A stretch of DNA of 47,989 nt from assembly GCF_003579925.1 (NCBI RefSeq), contig NZ_QUAL01000036.1:2530-50518 (forward strand), read 5' to 3'. Of this stretch, positions 26,605 through 34,158 are shown piece after piece (the first letter of the stretch is position 1; each line of letters starts with the position of its first letter). This DNA comes from Jiangella rhizosphaerae. Lineage in GTDB: Bacteria > Actinomycetota > Actinomycetes > Jiangellales > Jiangellaceae. The notes beneath the pieces are model-generated. The model made no database searches and was not told the origin of the DNA. It was given only the letters and a program-made list of their open reading frames with translations. Both the position numbers and the translations under genes were made by a program.

Positions 26605-27783
26605 ATGTCGACTCAACTCTTGGACGGGTGGTGGCGCGACTACGCGGTGCTGGCCCTGCGGCTGGGCCGGCGCCTCGAGGAGTCCGGCGCGGGCCCCGGG
26701 CTGATCTACACCGGGCCGGAGGAGTGGCGGACCGCGGTCGCGGCGGAGGATCCGGTCGCAGCCGGCCGGCTGGCCGACGATGCCGGCGCACTGCGCGAGA
26801 CCGTGCCGGTGGACGGCGTCCGGGCCGAGCGGCTGCGCGCCACGCTGACGGCGATCGAGGCGGTCGCCCGCGGGCTGGACGGGGTCACGATGCCGTTCGC
26901 GGAGTACGCCGGCCGCTGCCTGGGCGTGCCCGTGGCGCCCGAGCCTGACGACACGTTCGCGGCCGCCCACGACCGCTTGGCCGGCGCGCTGCCGCCGGGG
27001 CCGGGATCGCTGGCGGAGCGATGGCACGCCTGGCAGCGGGCGCACCAGCTGCCGGACGAGCGGGTGGCGGAGTGCGCCGAGGCCGCCGTCGCCGAGTGCG
27101 TCGCCCGCACCCGGACGCTCGCCGCGCTGCCGGAGGTCGTCGAGATCGACGTCCGGCAGGAGCCGGGCCCGAACCGCGGCCACCACGCCGGCGGCGGCCG
27201 GGGCACGCTGTATCTCGCCGCCGGTCAGCCGTTCAACGGCGCCGACCTGCTGTACGTCGTCGCCCACGAGACCTTCCCGGGCCACATCGCCGAGTCGATG
27301 CTCACCTACGGCGACACCGCGGCCGAGCCCGAGCGGGCGGTCCGGCCGCTGCTGTCGCCGGCGTTCGTGGTCAGCGAGGGCATCGGCCTGCACGCCCAGG
27401 AGATCGCCTTCCCGGGCGACGAGGCGCAGCGCTGGCTCGCCCATCACGTCCTGGACGGCGCCGTCGCCGGCGAGCTCGCCGCGATCCACGAGGCCCGGAC
27501 GGCCTTGTGGGGCGCGTGGGGCAACGCCGCGCTCCTGGCGGCCGAGGGCCGGCCGGACGACGAGGTGGCCGGCTACCTCACCCGCTGGGCGCTGCTCACC
27601 GAGGCCGAGACCGCCTGGGCCGTCGCGTACCTGCGTTCGCCCGGCGCGGGCGTCTACGTGCAGGGCTACTTCCAGGGCTGGAAGCTGGTGCGCGGGTGGC
27701 TCGATGCGGACGCGGACGGCCGGCGGGCGCGGTTCGCCCGGCTGCTGACCGAGCCGCTCTTCCCGGCCGAGCTGCGCTACTGA
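26605..27783 (+). CDS. DUF885-like putative zinc peptidase
   Basis: 392 residues, mostly helical. The zinc site is visible: H221-E222-T-F-P-G-H227 (HExxPGH, as in DUF885 proteins) and the third ligand in VVSEGIGLHAQE, Glu258. The remainder resembles the helical frame of M32/DUF885 carboxypeptidase-like enzymes but is shorter than typical DUF885 (about 550 residues), so it is a compact member. No signal peptide. ATG start with TACTTG close upstream. Divergent from the 33-residue/nitrobindin/ygfZ operon. The 3' end overlaps the convergent SnoaL-like gene by 7 bases. Substrate unknown. Confidence 0.8.
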   Translation: MSTQLLDGWWRDYAVLALRLGRRLEESGAGPGLIYTGPEEWRTAVAAEDPVAAGRLADDAGALRETVPVDGVRAERLRATLTAIEAVARGLDGVTMPFAEYAGRCLGVPVAPEPDDTFAAAHDRLAGALPPGPGSLAERWHAWQRAHQLPDERVAECAEAAVAECVARTRTLAALPEVVEIDVRQEPGPNRGHHAGGGRGTLYLAAGQPFNGADLLYVVAHETFPGHIAESMLTYGDTAAEPERAVRPLLSPAFVVSEGIGLHAQEIAFPGDEAQRWLAHHVLDGAVAGELAAIHEARTALWGAWGNAALLAAEGRPDDEVAGYLTRWALLTEAETAWAVAYLRSPGAGVYVQGYFQGWKLVRGWLDADADGRRARFARLLTEPLFPAELRY

Positions 27784-28211
27784 GGCGGCAGCAGGTCCAT
27801 CGCCGCCGTCCCGCTGGGGAACTCGACCGGGAGCGACACGTGCTCGTGGGTGATCGACCACGCGCCGCCGGTCCGGCGGAGGGCATCGCTCGCCCGCACC
27901 CAGTAGCCGACCTCGCGCCCGGTGGCCAGCGTGCCGCTGGTGCGGATCAGCATGTGCACGGCGGCGACGTCACCGCCGGCCTCGACGTGCAGGTCGCTGA
28001 CCTCCTGGCCGATCGGGCCGTCCCAGCGGCCGAACCAGTCCGCGAACCGGGCCCGCAACGCGTCGGCGCCGGCGTACAGCAGCGGCGGCACGAGGTCGAA
28101 GTAGACGATGTCGTCGGCGTAGAACGACATGAGCCGCTCCAGGTCCTTGGAGCGGATGGCGTCCGAGCGGTGCTCCAGCAGCGCGCTGATCTCCGTCATG
28201 GTGTCGGTCAT
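27777..28211 (-). CDS. SnoaL-like / NTF2-fold protein
   Basis: 144 residues from the ATG at 28209-28211. The pattern LLEHRSDAIRSKDLERLMSFYADDIVYFDLVPPL and the end WSITHEHVSLPV match the SnoaL_3/DUF4440-type cone fold. Proteins of this kind are ligand-binding or isomerase-like; the role cannot be told. An open frame reaches upstream to 28595 but would overlap the divergent DsrE gene, so the short form is chosen. Convergent with the zinc peptidase gene. Confidence 0.85.
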   Translation of the reverse strand: MTDTMTEISALLEHRSDAIRSKDLERLMSFYADDIVYFDLVPPLLYAGADALRARFADWFGRWDGPIGQEVSDLHVEAGGDVAAVHMLIRTSGTLATGREVGYWVRASDALRRTGGAWSITHEHVSLPVEFPSGTAAMDLLPPQ

Positions 28212-28263
28212 ACCCATCCGACGAGTCGGCGCCGCCGGATGTGAGGCCCGTAGGCTGGCGACC

Positions 28264-28626
28264 ATGGAGCGACGTCTCGTGGTCAAGGTCACCGCCGGCT
28301 CCGACGCGCCGGAGCGGTGCTCGCAGGCGTTCACCGTCGCGACGACGGCGCTCGCGGCTGGTGCGACGGTCTCGCTATGGCTCACCGGCGAGTCGTCGTG
28401 GTTCGCCCTGCCCGGCAAGGCCGCCGAGTTCCAGCTGCCGCACGCGGCGCCGCTGCCGGATCTGCTGGACGCGCTCTTGGCCGGCGGGACGGTGACGCTG
28501 TGCACCCAGTGCGCCGCCCGCCGCGACATCGGCCCGGACGACGTCATCGACGGAGTCCGCATCGCCGGCGCCCCGACGTTCGTCGAGGAGATCATGGCCG
28601 ACGGCGTCCAGGCCCTCGTCTACTGA
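28264..28626 (+). CDS. DsrE-family protein
   Basis: 120 residues with the DsrE/TusD-like fold: VVKVTAGSDAPERCSQAFTVATTALAAGATVSLWLTGE at the N-terminus, a CTQC pair near residue 81, and DGVRIAGAPTFVEEI at the end. DsrE-type proteins carry or relay sulfur; the CTQC pair may be the acceptor, which is an inference. A TAGGCT box ends 7 bases before the ATG, suggesting a leaderless transcript. The sulfur-transfer cluster lies 570 bases away beyond repeat copy 3. Confidence 0.85.
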   Translation: MERRLVVKVTAGSDAPERCSQAFTVATTALAAGATVSLWLTGESSWFALPGKAAEFQLPHAAPLPDLLDALLAGGTVTLCTQCAARRDIGPDDVIDGVRIAGAPTFVEEIMADGVQALVY

Positions 28627-28642
28627 GGGTGGAGCCCCACTG

Positions 28643-29147
28643 GCCGTCCCCCTGCTGCCCGTTCTTGGCAGCTATCAGGGGGACGGGGGCAGAGCGGGCA
28701 CGACTCGCCGTTGGCGTGCCCGTTTCGCCCCGTTTATCGGAATGTAGACAGCGATGATCATCCAGGATCGCCTACATCACGAGGATTACCTGAGCATCAA
28801 CACCCCTGCAGCCCTGGTGATGCTCAGGCAATCCTCGTGATGGCCCCGGAATCACGGTGAAATCTCACCAGGTGGACATCCAACGACACCAAACTCACAC
28901 AGAAGCGCGGCCCGAACGCCGAACGCCGCGGCGTCGTCGCCACACTGCCCCCGTCCCCTTGATAGCTGCCCGTTCTTAGCCGCGGGCGCGCGGGTCAAGT
29001 CCAAGGCCCCCAACCACAGCCGAAGAGCACACAGTCGGAGGCCGCGGACTTGAGGCGCGCGCCCGCGGCCAAGACAATCGGGCAGCAGGGGGACGGGCCC
29101 AACGCAGCAGGGGGACGGGCCCAACGCAGCAGGGGACGGGGCCCAAC
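28643..29147 (+). repeat. Composite palindromic repeat, copy 3 (scar-A-B plus 22-bp tandem)
   Basis: Module A spans 28669-28968 between 23-base inverted repeats. The inner hairpin has 25-base arms (28775-28799 and 28818-28842) with one mismatch. Between them, AACACCCCTGCAGCCCTGG is in the opposite orientation to copies 1 and 2. Module B follows with stem arms 28979-29002 and 29046-29069 around a 43-base loop, nearly identical to the left B of copy 1. Left of A, 28643-28668 keeps only the outer edges of a B unit. At the right end a 22-base unit, GCAGCAGGGGGACGGGCCCA plus AC, occurs three times (29082-29147). The interval 28627-29194 holds no gene. Confidence 0.9.
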
Positions 29148-29153
29148 GCCGCA

Positions 29154-29181
29154 AACGGGGCCGGCGAGTGCCGGCCCCGTT
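29154..29181 (-). terminator. Terminator of the sulfur-transfer operon
   Basis: AACGGGGCCGGC (29154-29165) pairs perfectly with GCCGGCCCCGTT (29170-29181) around a 4-base loop, 13 bases after the sseC stop codon. In the minus direction it is followed by TGCGGC, so the U-tract is reduced to GTTT within the stem end. Confidence 0.75.
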
Positions 29182-29194
29182 CGTGCGAGATCGA

Positions 29195-29491
29195 TCAGCT
29201 GACGTAGACGTCGACGTCGGTGACGCCGACGTCGGCGACGACCGAGCGGTCGACCGTCGCGGCCCCCGGCGCCAGGGTGCGCAGCGTCCACGTGCCGGGC
29301 GCGGCGAAGAACCGGAACTGGCCGGTGGCGCTGGTCGGGACCTCGGCGGTGAACTCGCCGGTCGCGTCCAGCAGCCGCACGTACGCGCCCGCCAGGGGCG
29401 CGTCATCGCGGTGGACGACGCCCTGGATGACGGTCTCCTTGGTGGTGTCGACGCCGTCGAGCGAGACGCCGCCGGTGGTGGCTCCGCACAT
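29195..29491 (-). CDS. sseC: SseC-type DUF1416 protein
   Basis: 98 residues with the family start MCGATTGGVSL and the carboxypeptidase-regulatory-like beta sandwich (VIQGVVHRDDAPLAGAYVRLLD; GQFRFFAAPGTWTLRTLAPG). It corresponds to Rv0814c/Rv3118 (SseC), which always lie next to a CysA-type thiosulfate sulfurtransferase, as here (4-base gap). The biochemical role is not established; a partner in sulfur transfer is inferred from this fixed pairing. Terminator follows. Confidence 0.92.
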   Translation of the reverse strand: MCGATTGGVSLDGVDTTKETVIQGVVHRDDAPLAGAYVRLLDATGEFTAEVPTSATGQFRFFAAPGTWTLRTLAPGAATVDRSVVADVGVTDVDVYVS

Positions 29492-29495
29492 GAGA

Positions 29496-30344
29496 TCACG
29501 CCGTCCCGGGCTCGTCGCCGGTCGCGACCGGCACGCCGACCAGCGAGCCGTACTCGGTCCACGAGCCGTCGTAGTTCTTGACGTTCTGGATGCCGAGGAT
29601 CTCGCGCAGCACGAACCAGGTGTGCGACGAGCGCTCGCCGATGCGGCAGTAGGCGATGGTGTCCTTGCCGAAGTCGACGCCGGCCTCGCCGTAGAGCGCC
29701 CGCAGCTCGTCGTCGGAGCGGAAGGTGCCGTCGTCGTTGGCCGCCTTGCTCCACGGGACGTTGGCCGCGGTCGGGATGTGGCCCGGAACCTGCGACACCT
29801 CCTGCGGCAGGTGGGCCGGGGCGAGCAGCCGGCCGGCGTACTCGTCGGGCGAGCGGACGTCGACCAGGTTCTGGCTGCCGATGGCGGCGACGACCTCGTC
29901 GCGGAAGGCGCGGATGGAGTTGTCGGGGTCCTTCGCGGTGTAGGTGGTGGCCTCGCGGGTCGGTACGGCGTCGACCAGCTCGCGGCTCTCCAGCTCCCAG
30001 ATCTTCCGGCCGCCGTCGAGCAGGCGGACGTCCTCGTGGCCGTAGACCTTGAAGTACCAGTAGGCGTACGCGGCGAACCAGTTGTTGTTGCCGCCGTAGA
30101 GCACGACGGTGTCGTCGTTGGAGATGCCGAGACCGCCGAGCAGCGCCTCGAACTGCTCCTTGTTCACGAAGTCGCGGCGGACCGGGTCACGCAGGTCGGT
30201 CGACCAGTTGACCTTCACCGCGCCGCGGATGTGGTTCTTGTCGTAGGCGGCGGTGTCCTCGTCGACCTCGACGAGCACCACCTTCGGGTTGTCGAGGTTC
30301 TGCTCGACCCAGTCGGCCGAGACGAGGCTGGACTCGCGGCTCAT
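29496..30344 (-). CDS. Thiosulfate sulfurtransferase (two-domain rhodanese, CysA2/SseA type)
   Basis: 282 residues with two rhodanese domains: an inactive N-terminal one (SADWVEQNLDNPKVVLVEVD ... GGRKIWELE) and a catalytic C-terminal one with Cys233 in YCRIGERS. It moves sulfane sulfur from thiosulfate to cyanide or thiol acceptors. The ATG overlaps the stop of the DUF4395 gene (ATGA) and sseC follows after 4 bases, so the three are translationally linked. Closest named relatives by pattern are mycobacterial CysA2/CysA3. Confidence 0.94.
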   Translation of the reverse strand: MSRESSLVSADWVEQNLDNPKVVLVEVDEDTAAYDKNHIRGAVKVNWSTDLRDPVRRDFVNKEQFEALLGGLGISNDDTVVLYGGNNNWFAAYAYWYFKVYGHEDVRLLDGGRKIWELESRELVDAVPTREATTYTAKDPDNSIRAFRDEVVAAIGSQNLVDVRSPDEYAGRLLAPAHLPQEVSQVPGHIPTAANVPWSKAANDDGTFRSDDELRALYGEAGVDFGKDTIAYCRIGERSSHTWFVLREILGIQNVKNYDGSWTEYGSLVGVPVATGDEPGTA

Positions 30345-30784
30345 GACGCGACCTCCGTGGTGTTGGGTTGGGATGGGAACAAACGCCGGTAGGCGAGGTA
30401 GATCTCACAGCCCAGGCAGAAGCCGAAGGCGGCGTTCAGGAAGGCCGCGGCCAGGGCGGCCGCGACGGCGACGTACGCGACGGCGGTCAGCCCGGCCGCG
30501 AAGGCGATGACGCCGGCGACGGCGAACACCAGCCCGACGGTCTGGGCGAACCGCGGCGGCGCGGCGTCCTCGAGCTCGCCGGGCGGACCGAGACGGGGCC
30601 GGACGAGCCGCGCGTACAGCACCCCGTACGGCGCCCGCGGCAGCCCGAGCAGCGCTCCGGCCGCGAACACCACGCCCTGGACGGCCAGCAGCCAGGCGCT
30701 GCCGGTGACCAGGACGAGCGCGAGGACGACGGTGGTGAGCGCGGCGGCGAACCGGGGACCTCGGGGGTCGATGCGAGTCGGCAT
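30341..30784 (-). CDS. DUF4395 membrane protein with CxxC
   Basis: 147 residues from an ATG with a perfect AGGAGG 3 bases upstream. Four hydrophobic segments, the last ending in FGFCLGCEIYLAYRRL, the CxxC mark of DUF4395. Such proteins accompany thioredoxin-like and rhodanese genes and probably move electrons or sulfur at the membrane, which is an inference. The 5' region carries a hairpin that partly covers the ribosome binding site and a leader peptide. An open frame continues upstream to 31456 but crosses the leader without a start signal. Confidence 0.9.
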   Translation of the reverse strand: MPTRIDPRGPRFAAALTTVVLALVLVTGSAWLLAVQGVVFAAGALLGLPRAPYGVLYARLVRPRLGPPGELEDAAPPRFAQTVGLVFAVAGVIAFAAGLTAVAYVAVAAALAAAFLNAAFGFCLGCEIYLAYRRLFPSQPNTTEVAS

Positions 30785-30789
30785 GGTCC

Positions 30790-30825
30790 TCCTGACGTGG
30801 ACGGAACGGGAGACGATCGTCAGGA
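30790..30825 (-). promoter_or_regulatory. Hairpin at the DUF4395 ribosome binding site
   Basis: On the minus strand TCCTGACG (30818-30825) pairs with CGTCAGGA (30790-30797); the right arm runs into the AGGAGG Shine-Dalgarno of DUF4395. Together with the upstream leader ORF and a GGGG/CCCC stem around 30868-30880, this is the layout of a translation-controlled attenuator. Confidence 0.5.
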
Positions 30826-30882
30826 ACGGCGGCACGCCGGAAGGCGCGGATGCGAGAGACCGCGCGGCGGGGCCGTTCCCCG

Positions 30883-30957
30883 TCAGGGAAGACAGAGCAT
30901 GGACGCGGCGCGACCGAAGTCGATGGCGCGGCGCTTCCAGAGCTCTGTGCGGAACAT
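30883..30957 (-). CDS. Leader peptide of the sulfur-transfer operon (24 residues)
   Basis: The ORF starts MFRTELWKRRAIDFGRAASM and ends LCLP, then TGA. It resembles the short actinobacterial putative leader peptides with a K/R-R-x-x-D-x-x-R-x-x-S-x-x-C pattern that precede sulfur and cysteine genes. The Cys near the end, followed by a hairpin-rich stretch leading to the DUF4395 start, suggests that ribosome stalling at Cys reports cysteine shortage. It lies in the 314-base interval 30785-31098 that holds no other gene. Confidence 0.7.
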   Translation of the reverse strand: MFRTELWKRRAIDFGRAASMLCLP

Positions 30958-31098
30958 GTGACCGAGCGTACGGCGACAGCCCGCCGCCGTCACCGTCCGT
31001 ATCAAATACCGAGATATGCCGTCTCGCGATCCGGCCAATTGTCCTTTTCCTTGTGGAACTCGCCGCTGCCTGAGACCTCGCGGTCGGCTTGGAGGCGG

Positions 31099-31512
31099 TC
31101 AGGCGGGAAGGGCGGGCAGCGCGGCCCGAACGTCGGCCAGGCGCGGTGCCCCCGTGGCCCGCCGGACGATGCGGCCGCTGCCGTCGAGCACCAGCGTGGT
31201 GGGCGTCCGCAGGATGTTCAGGCGGCGGACGAGGTCGAGGTGGTGCTCGGCGTCGATCTCGACGTGCACCACGCCGTCGGTGTCGGCCGCGACGTGCGCC
31301 AGCGTGGCACGCGCCGCCCGGCACGGCTGGCAGAACGCCGTCGAGAACTGCACCAGCGTGGCCCGTTCGCCCAGCGGCGCCCCGAGCTCCTCCGGTCCCA
31401 GCAGCTGCTCGTCCACCCGCGCCTCCACCACCCGGCCGTCGCGCGCCCGCCGCCACAGCCCGAACGCCGTGGCGGCCGCGAGCACGGCGACCACGACCAC
31501 CAGTCCTGTCAC
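31099..31512 (-). CDS. Membrane-anchored thioredoxin-like protein
   Basis: 137 residues. An N-terminal membrane segment (about 3-20, GLVVVVAVLAAATAFGLW) is followed by a thioredoxin fold with the redox pair Cys61-Gln-Pro-Cys64 in FSTAFCQPCRAAR and the cis-Pro in LRTPTTLVLDGSG. GTG start. It corresponds in position to Rv0816c (ThiX) near the CysA2/SseC genes. It lies upstream of the leader peptide, so it may have its own promoter or be the first gene of the operon. A role as reductant for the sulfurtransferase system is inferred. Confidence 0.9.
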   Translation of the reverse strand: MTGLVVVVAVLAAATAFGLWRRARDGRVVEARVDEQLLGPEELGAPLGERATLVQFSTAFCQPCRAARATLAHVAADTDGVVHVEIDAEHHLDLVRRLNILRTPTTLVLDGSGRIVRRATGAPRLADVRAALPALPA

Positions 31513-31556
31513 ATCGAGGACAACGCGCCCGCCGCGCCGGCGGATTCCCGCGGGTC

Positions 31557-32399
31557 TCAGCTGACGAAGATGCGGCCCAGCACGTAGGCGACGGGGGCGG
31601 CGGCGACGAACGGCAGGCTCACCCGGAGCGGCAGGAACGCGGCGGCGCCCCGCGGAACCGCCGCGACCTCGGCGCCGTCACCCGTGCCGGCCTCGGCCGC
31701 GGGGGCGCCGCCCACCCGCACCGCCACCGGCTCCGGCTGCGGCGTGAACTCGTCGGCCAGCCGGTCGACGGCGGCGAACGCGACGGCGGCCAGCAGCCCG
31801 GCGAAGGTGGCGACGACGACGGCACTGACGGCGGGCACGGCGTCGCCGACCCAGTCGGTGGTGAGCACCAGCGCGCCGGCGCCCAGCGCGGCGAGCAGCA
31901 CGCCGATGAGCCGGCGCACCGCCCGCGACATCGGCAACGCCTCGGCGAGCCCGACCGCGCCGACGCCGAGCAGCGCCAGCCCCACCGGGTACTCGCCGTC
32001 GCCGGACTCGCGCAGCGCCAGCCAGGCCACCGGCAGCACCGCCAGCACGCACGCGGTGACCGCCACCGCCAGCGACGTGGTCAGCCCGGACCGCCCGTCG
32101 CGTCGCAACAACTGCACGACGATCGACGCCACCAGCGTGGGACCCAGCACCGCCGCCATGGGCGTGAGGTCGGAGCCGCCCTCGGCCCACGTCCACGCCA
32201 GCGCGCCGAGCCCGGCCACCAGCGCGATGCCGGCGGACCAGCGAGCCGCGCCGGCCCGGGCTGCGGCGACGCCGCCCAGCGTGAAGATCAGGATGACCAG
32301 GGCGAGGCCACCGGCCAGGAGCGTGCTCCCCGACGCCGATGCGAGCGCCAGCACGCCAGCGAGGGCGGCGACGGCCAGCGAGGCATGAACGGAGGGCAC
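31557..32399 (-). CDS. Polytopic membrane protein of unknown function
   Basis: 280 residues from a GTG (32397-32399) at VPSVHASLAVAALAGVLALA; an in-frame GTG at 32454-32456 would add a Cys-containing, basic 19-residue piece and cannot be excluded. About nine hydrophobic helices cover nearly the whole chain, with a hydrophilic, Ala/Pro-rich loop near residue 230-250 before the last helix. No family motif recognised. It ends 44 bases before the thioredoxin start on the same strand, so it may be co-transcribed. Confidence 0.7.
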   Translation of the reverse strand: MPSVHASLAVAALAGVLALASASGSTLLAGGLALVILIFTLGGVAAARAGAARWSAGIALVAGLGALAWTWAEGGSDLTPMAAVLGPTLVASIVVQLLRRDGRSGLTTSLAVAVTACVLAVLPVAWLALRESGDGEYPVGLALLGVGAVGLAEALPMSRAVRRLIGVLLAALGAGALVLTTDWVGDAVPAVSAVVVATFAGLLAAVAFAAVDRLADEFTPQPEPVAVRVGGAPAAEAGTGDGAEVAAVPRGAAAFLPLRVSLPFVAAAPVAYVLGRIFVS

Positions 32400-32593
32400 C
32401 TTTGAATGCTCGCAGACGCGGACCGCCCACCCACGCCGAAATGACAACAACTCCACAACAGTCCGGCTGCCCCTGAGGCACGGCGTGATCTCGATCTCGC
32501 CTCCTGGACGCCACCTCGTCTCCTACGGTATATGGCACATCGTTCTACGTTGACGGGCACACCGCACAGGACGTTCGAGAGGATCCACTGGAC

Positions 32594-34009
32594 ATGACGA
32601 ACATTCGCGGCCGTATGGCGGCGCTTCTGGCCGTCGCCGCGGTCGCCCTGACGGCGTGCGGCGACGACTCCGAGCCGTCGGCGGACGAGACCAGCACCGA
32701 GGCACCGAGCGAAGTCCCGTCGGACGAGCCGTCCACCCCGGAGGAGACGGCCCCGCAGTTCAGCTGCCCGCCGGAGCTCAGCGGCTCGCTGCCCGAGGGC
32801 CTCGACCCGGACGACTGCTGGTCGTACCCCGACCTGGAACGCCCGGCGCTGGTCGACGGCACGGTCTTCGCCCTCGAGCCGGATGCCTCCGACCCCACGT
32901 CGGCACGGCGCATCGTCGCGCTGGACGCCGAGACCGGCGAGCGGCTGTGGAAGTCCGAGGTGCTGCCCGGTCCGGTGTCGGCGCTGCGGGCCGCCGAGGT
33001 CGACGGCGAGCCCGGCGTCGCCGTGGTGGTCACCGAGAACGACGCCGGCGACGCGCTCACCGAGGCGTCGACGGCGTGGGGCTACCTGGCCTGGCCGGCC
33101 GACGCCGGTGGCGACGAAGGGGGCGACGCCGGCAGCGCGGACCCGTCCTTCCCGGCCGCGGTGCACATCACCGTGCCGCAGGGCGAGAACCCGCACACCG
33201 AGGTGTTCTGGACCGATCAGGGCGTGCTGGCCGGCGACTTCCTCCTGAAGCCGGGGGCCACCGAGTTCGTCCCGGTCAACCGTGACCCGGAGCCGATGGT
33301 CGTCGGCCAGTACGACCTCGACGAGTACTTCGCGGGCGTCTCCGGTGACCTGCTGATCTCCTACGTCCGCGGCATCGCCTACGAGATCTCGGAGAACGGC
33401 GACACCTATGTCGGCTGGCTGGCCCGCACGTTCGACGGCGCCGAGGCCTGGAACACCGTCACGTCGACGCCGAACGAGGAGGACCTCCTGTTCGCCGAGG
33501 GCCCGAACCAGATGACGATGCTGGTCGGCCCGTACCTGCTGACCATCGCCGCGACGGACGAGAACGCCACCGCGTTCGAGGTCACCTGGCTGGACGCCGC
33601 CACGCACGAGCCGGCCACGCCGTCGGCCGCCGACCTCGTCGGCGTGGAACCGGTCATCGCCGACCCCGGCGGCCTGGGTGGCGCCGGCGCGCTGCTCTCC
33701 CCCGACGGACGGCGCCTGTTCGCGGGCTCGTCGAACGGGGCGCTGATCCTCGACGTCGAGGCCGGCACGGTCACCCCGGTCGCGACGGACTTCGCGATCC
33801 AGGGGTCCGCCATCGACGACTCGACGGTCTACGGCTCGACCGAGAACGGCACGCTGACCCTCGACCTCGCCAGCGCGCAGGCGACGGCGATCGACCCGCC
33901 GCGGCAGCCCTTCGACCTCGTCGACGGCGAGTACGGCGTCGCGATCATCGAAGGCGCGGTCGGCGAGCCGAACTACGTGGTCGGCGGCCGCCGCACCGAC
34001 GCCGGCTGA
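32594..34009 (+). CDS. Lipoprotein with a PQQ-like beta-propeller
   Basis: 471 residues. The signal peptide ends at the lipobox LTAC with Cys22 lipidated, followed by a Ser/Glu/Pro-rich linker (to about 55). The remainder shows the repeated pattern of a propeller: IVALDAETGERLWKSEVL, LLISYVRGIAYEIS, RRLFAGSSNGALILDVEAG and TVYGSTENGTLTLDLAS. Such lipoproteins are common in actinomycetes and mostly uncharacterised; no enzyme motif is seen. ATG with GAGGATCC upstream. The palindromic repeat 34045-34116 follows. Confidence 0.82.
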   Translation: MTNIRGRMAALLAVAAVALTACGDDSEPSADETSTEAPSEVPSDEPSTPEETAPQFSCPPELSGSLPEGLDPDDCWSYPDLERPALVDGTVFALEPDASDPTSARRIVALDAETGERLWKSEVLPGPVSALRAAEVDGEPGVAVVVTENDAGDALTEASTAWGYLAWPADAGGDEGGDAGSADPSFPAAVHITVPQGENPHTEVFWTDQGVLAGDFLLKPGATEFVPVNRDPEPMVVGQYDLDEYFAGVSGDLLISYVRGIAYEISENGDTYVGWLARTFDGAEAWNTVTSTPNEEDLLFAEGPNQMTMLVGPYLLTIAATDENATAFEVTWLDAATHEPATPSAADLVGVEPVIADPGGLGGAGALLSPDGRRLFAGSSNGALILDVEAGTVTPVATDFAIQGSAIDDSTVYGSTENGTLTLDLASAQATAIDPPRQPFDLVDGEYGVAIIEGAVGEPNYVVGGRRTDAG

Positions 34010-34044
34010 CGCTCGCGCGGGGACGGGCCCACCGCCACCCCCTC

Positions 34045-34116
34045 GTTGATCTTGGAGTTGTTCGGCATTCGCGGGGCGAAATGTCCGGTAGATGGCCGAA
34101 CAACTCCAAGATCGAC
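34045..34116. repeat. Long intergenic palindrome, possible bidirectional terminator
   Basis: The left arm 34045-34066 begins GTTGATCTTGGAGTTGTT. It pairs with the right arm 34095-34116 at 21 of 22 positions; the loop is 28 bases. It lies between the convergent lipoprotein and moaD genes. Its AT-rich arms stand out against the surroundings and do not resemble the composite repeat family. Confidence 0.7.
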
Positions 34117-34158
34117 TTCGGCGCGGCCAGGGAGTCGGGACGGGGGCGTTCGCGGTCG

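Noticed and set aside
28852-29754. A minus-strand open frame of 300 codons covering repeat copy 3 and part of the rhodanese gene
   Set aside because: It crosses the terminator, sseC and the palindromic modules in a frame unrelated to the real genes; low-complexity Arg/Pro/Ala product.
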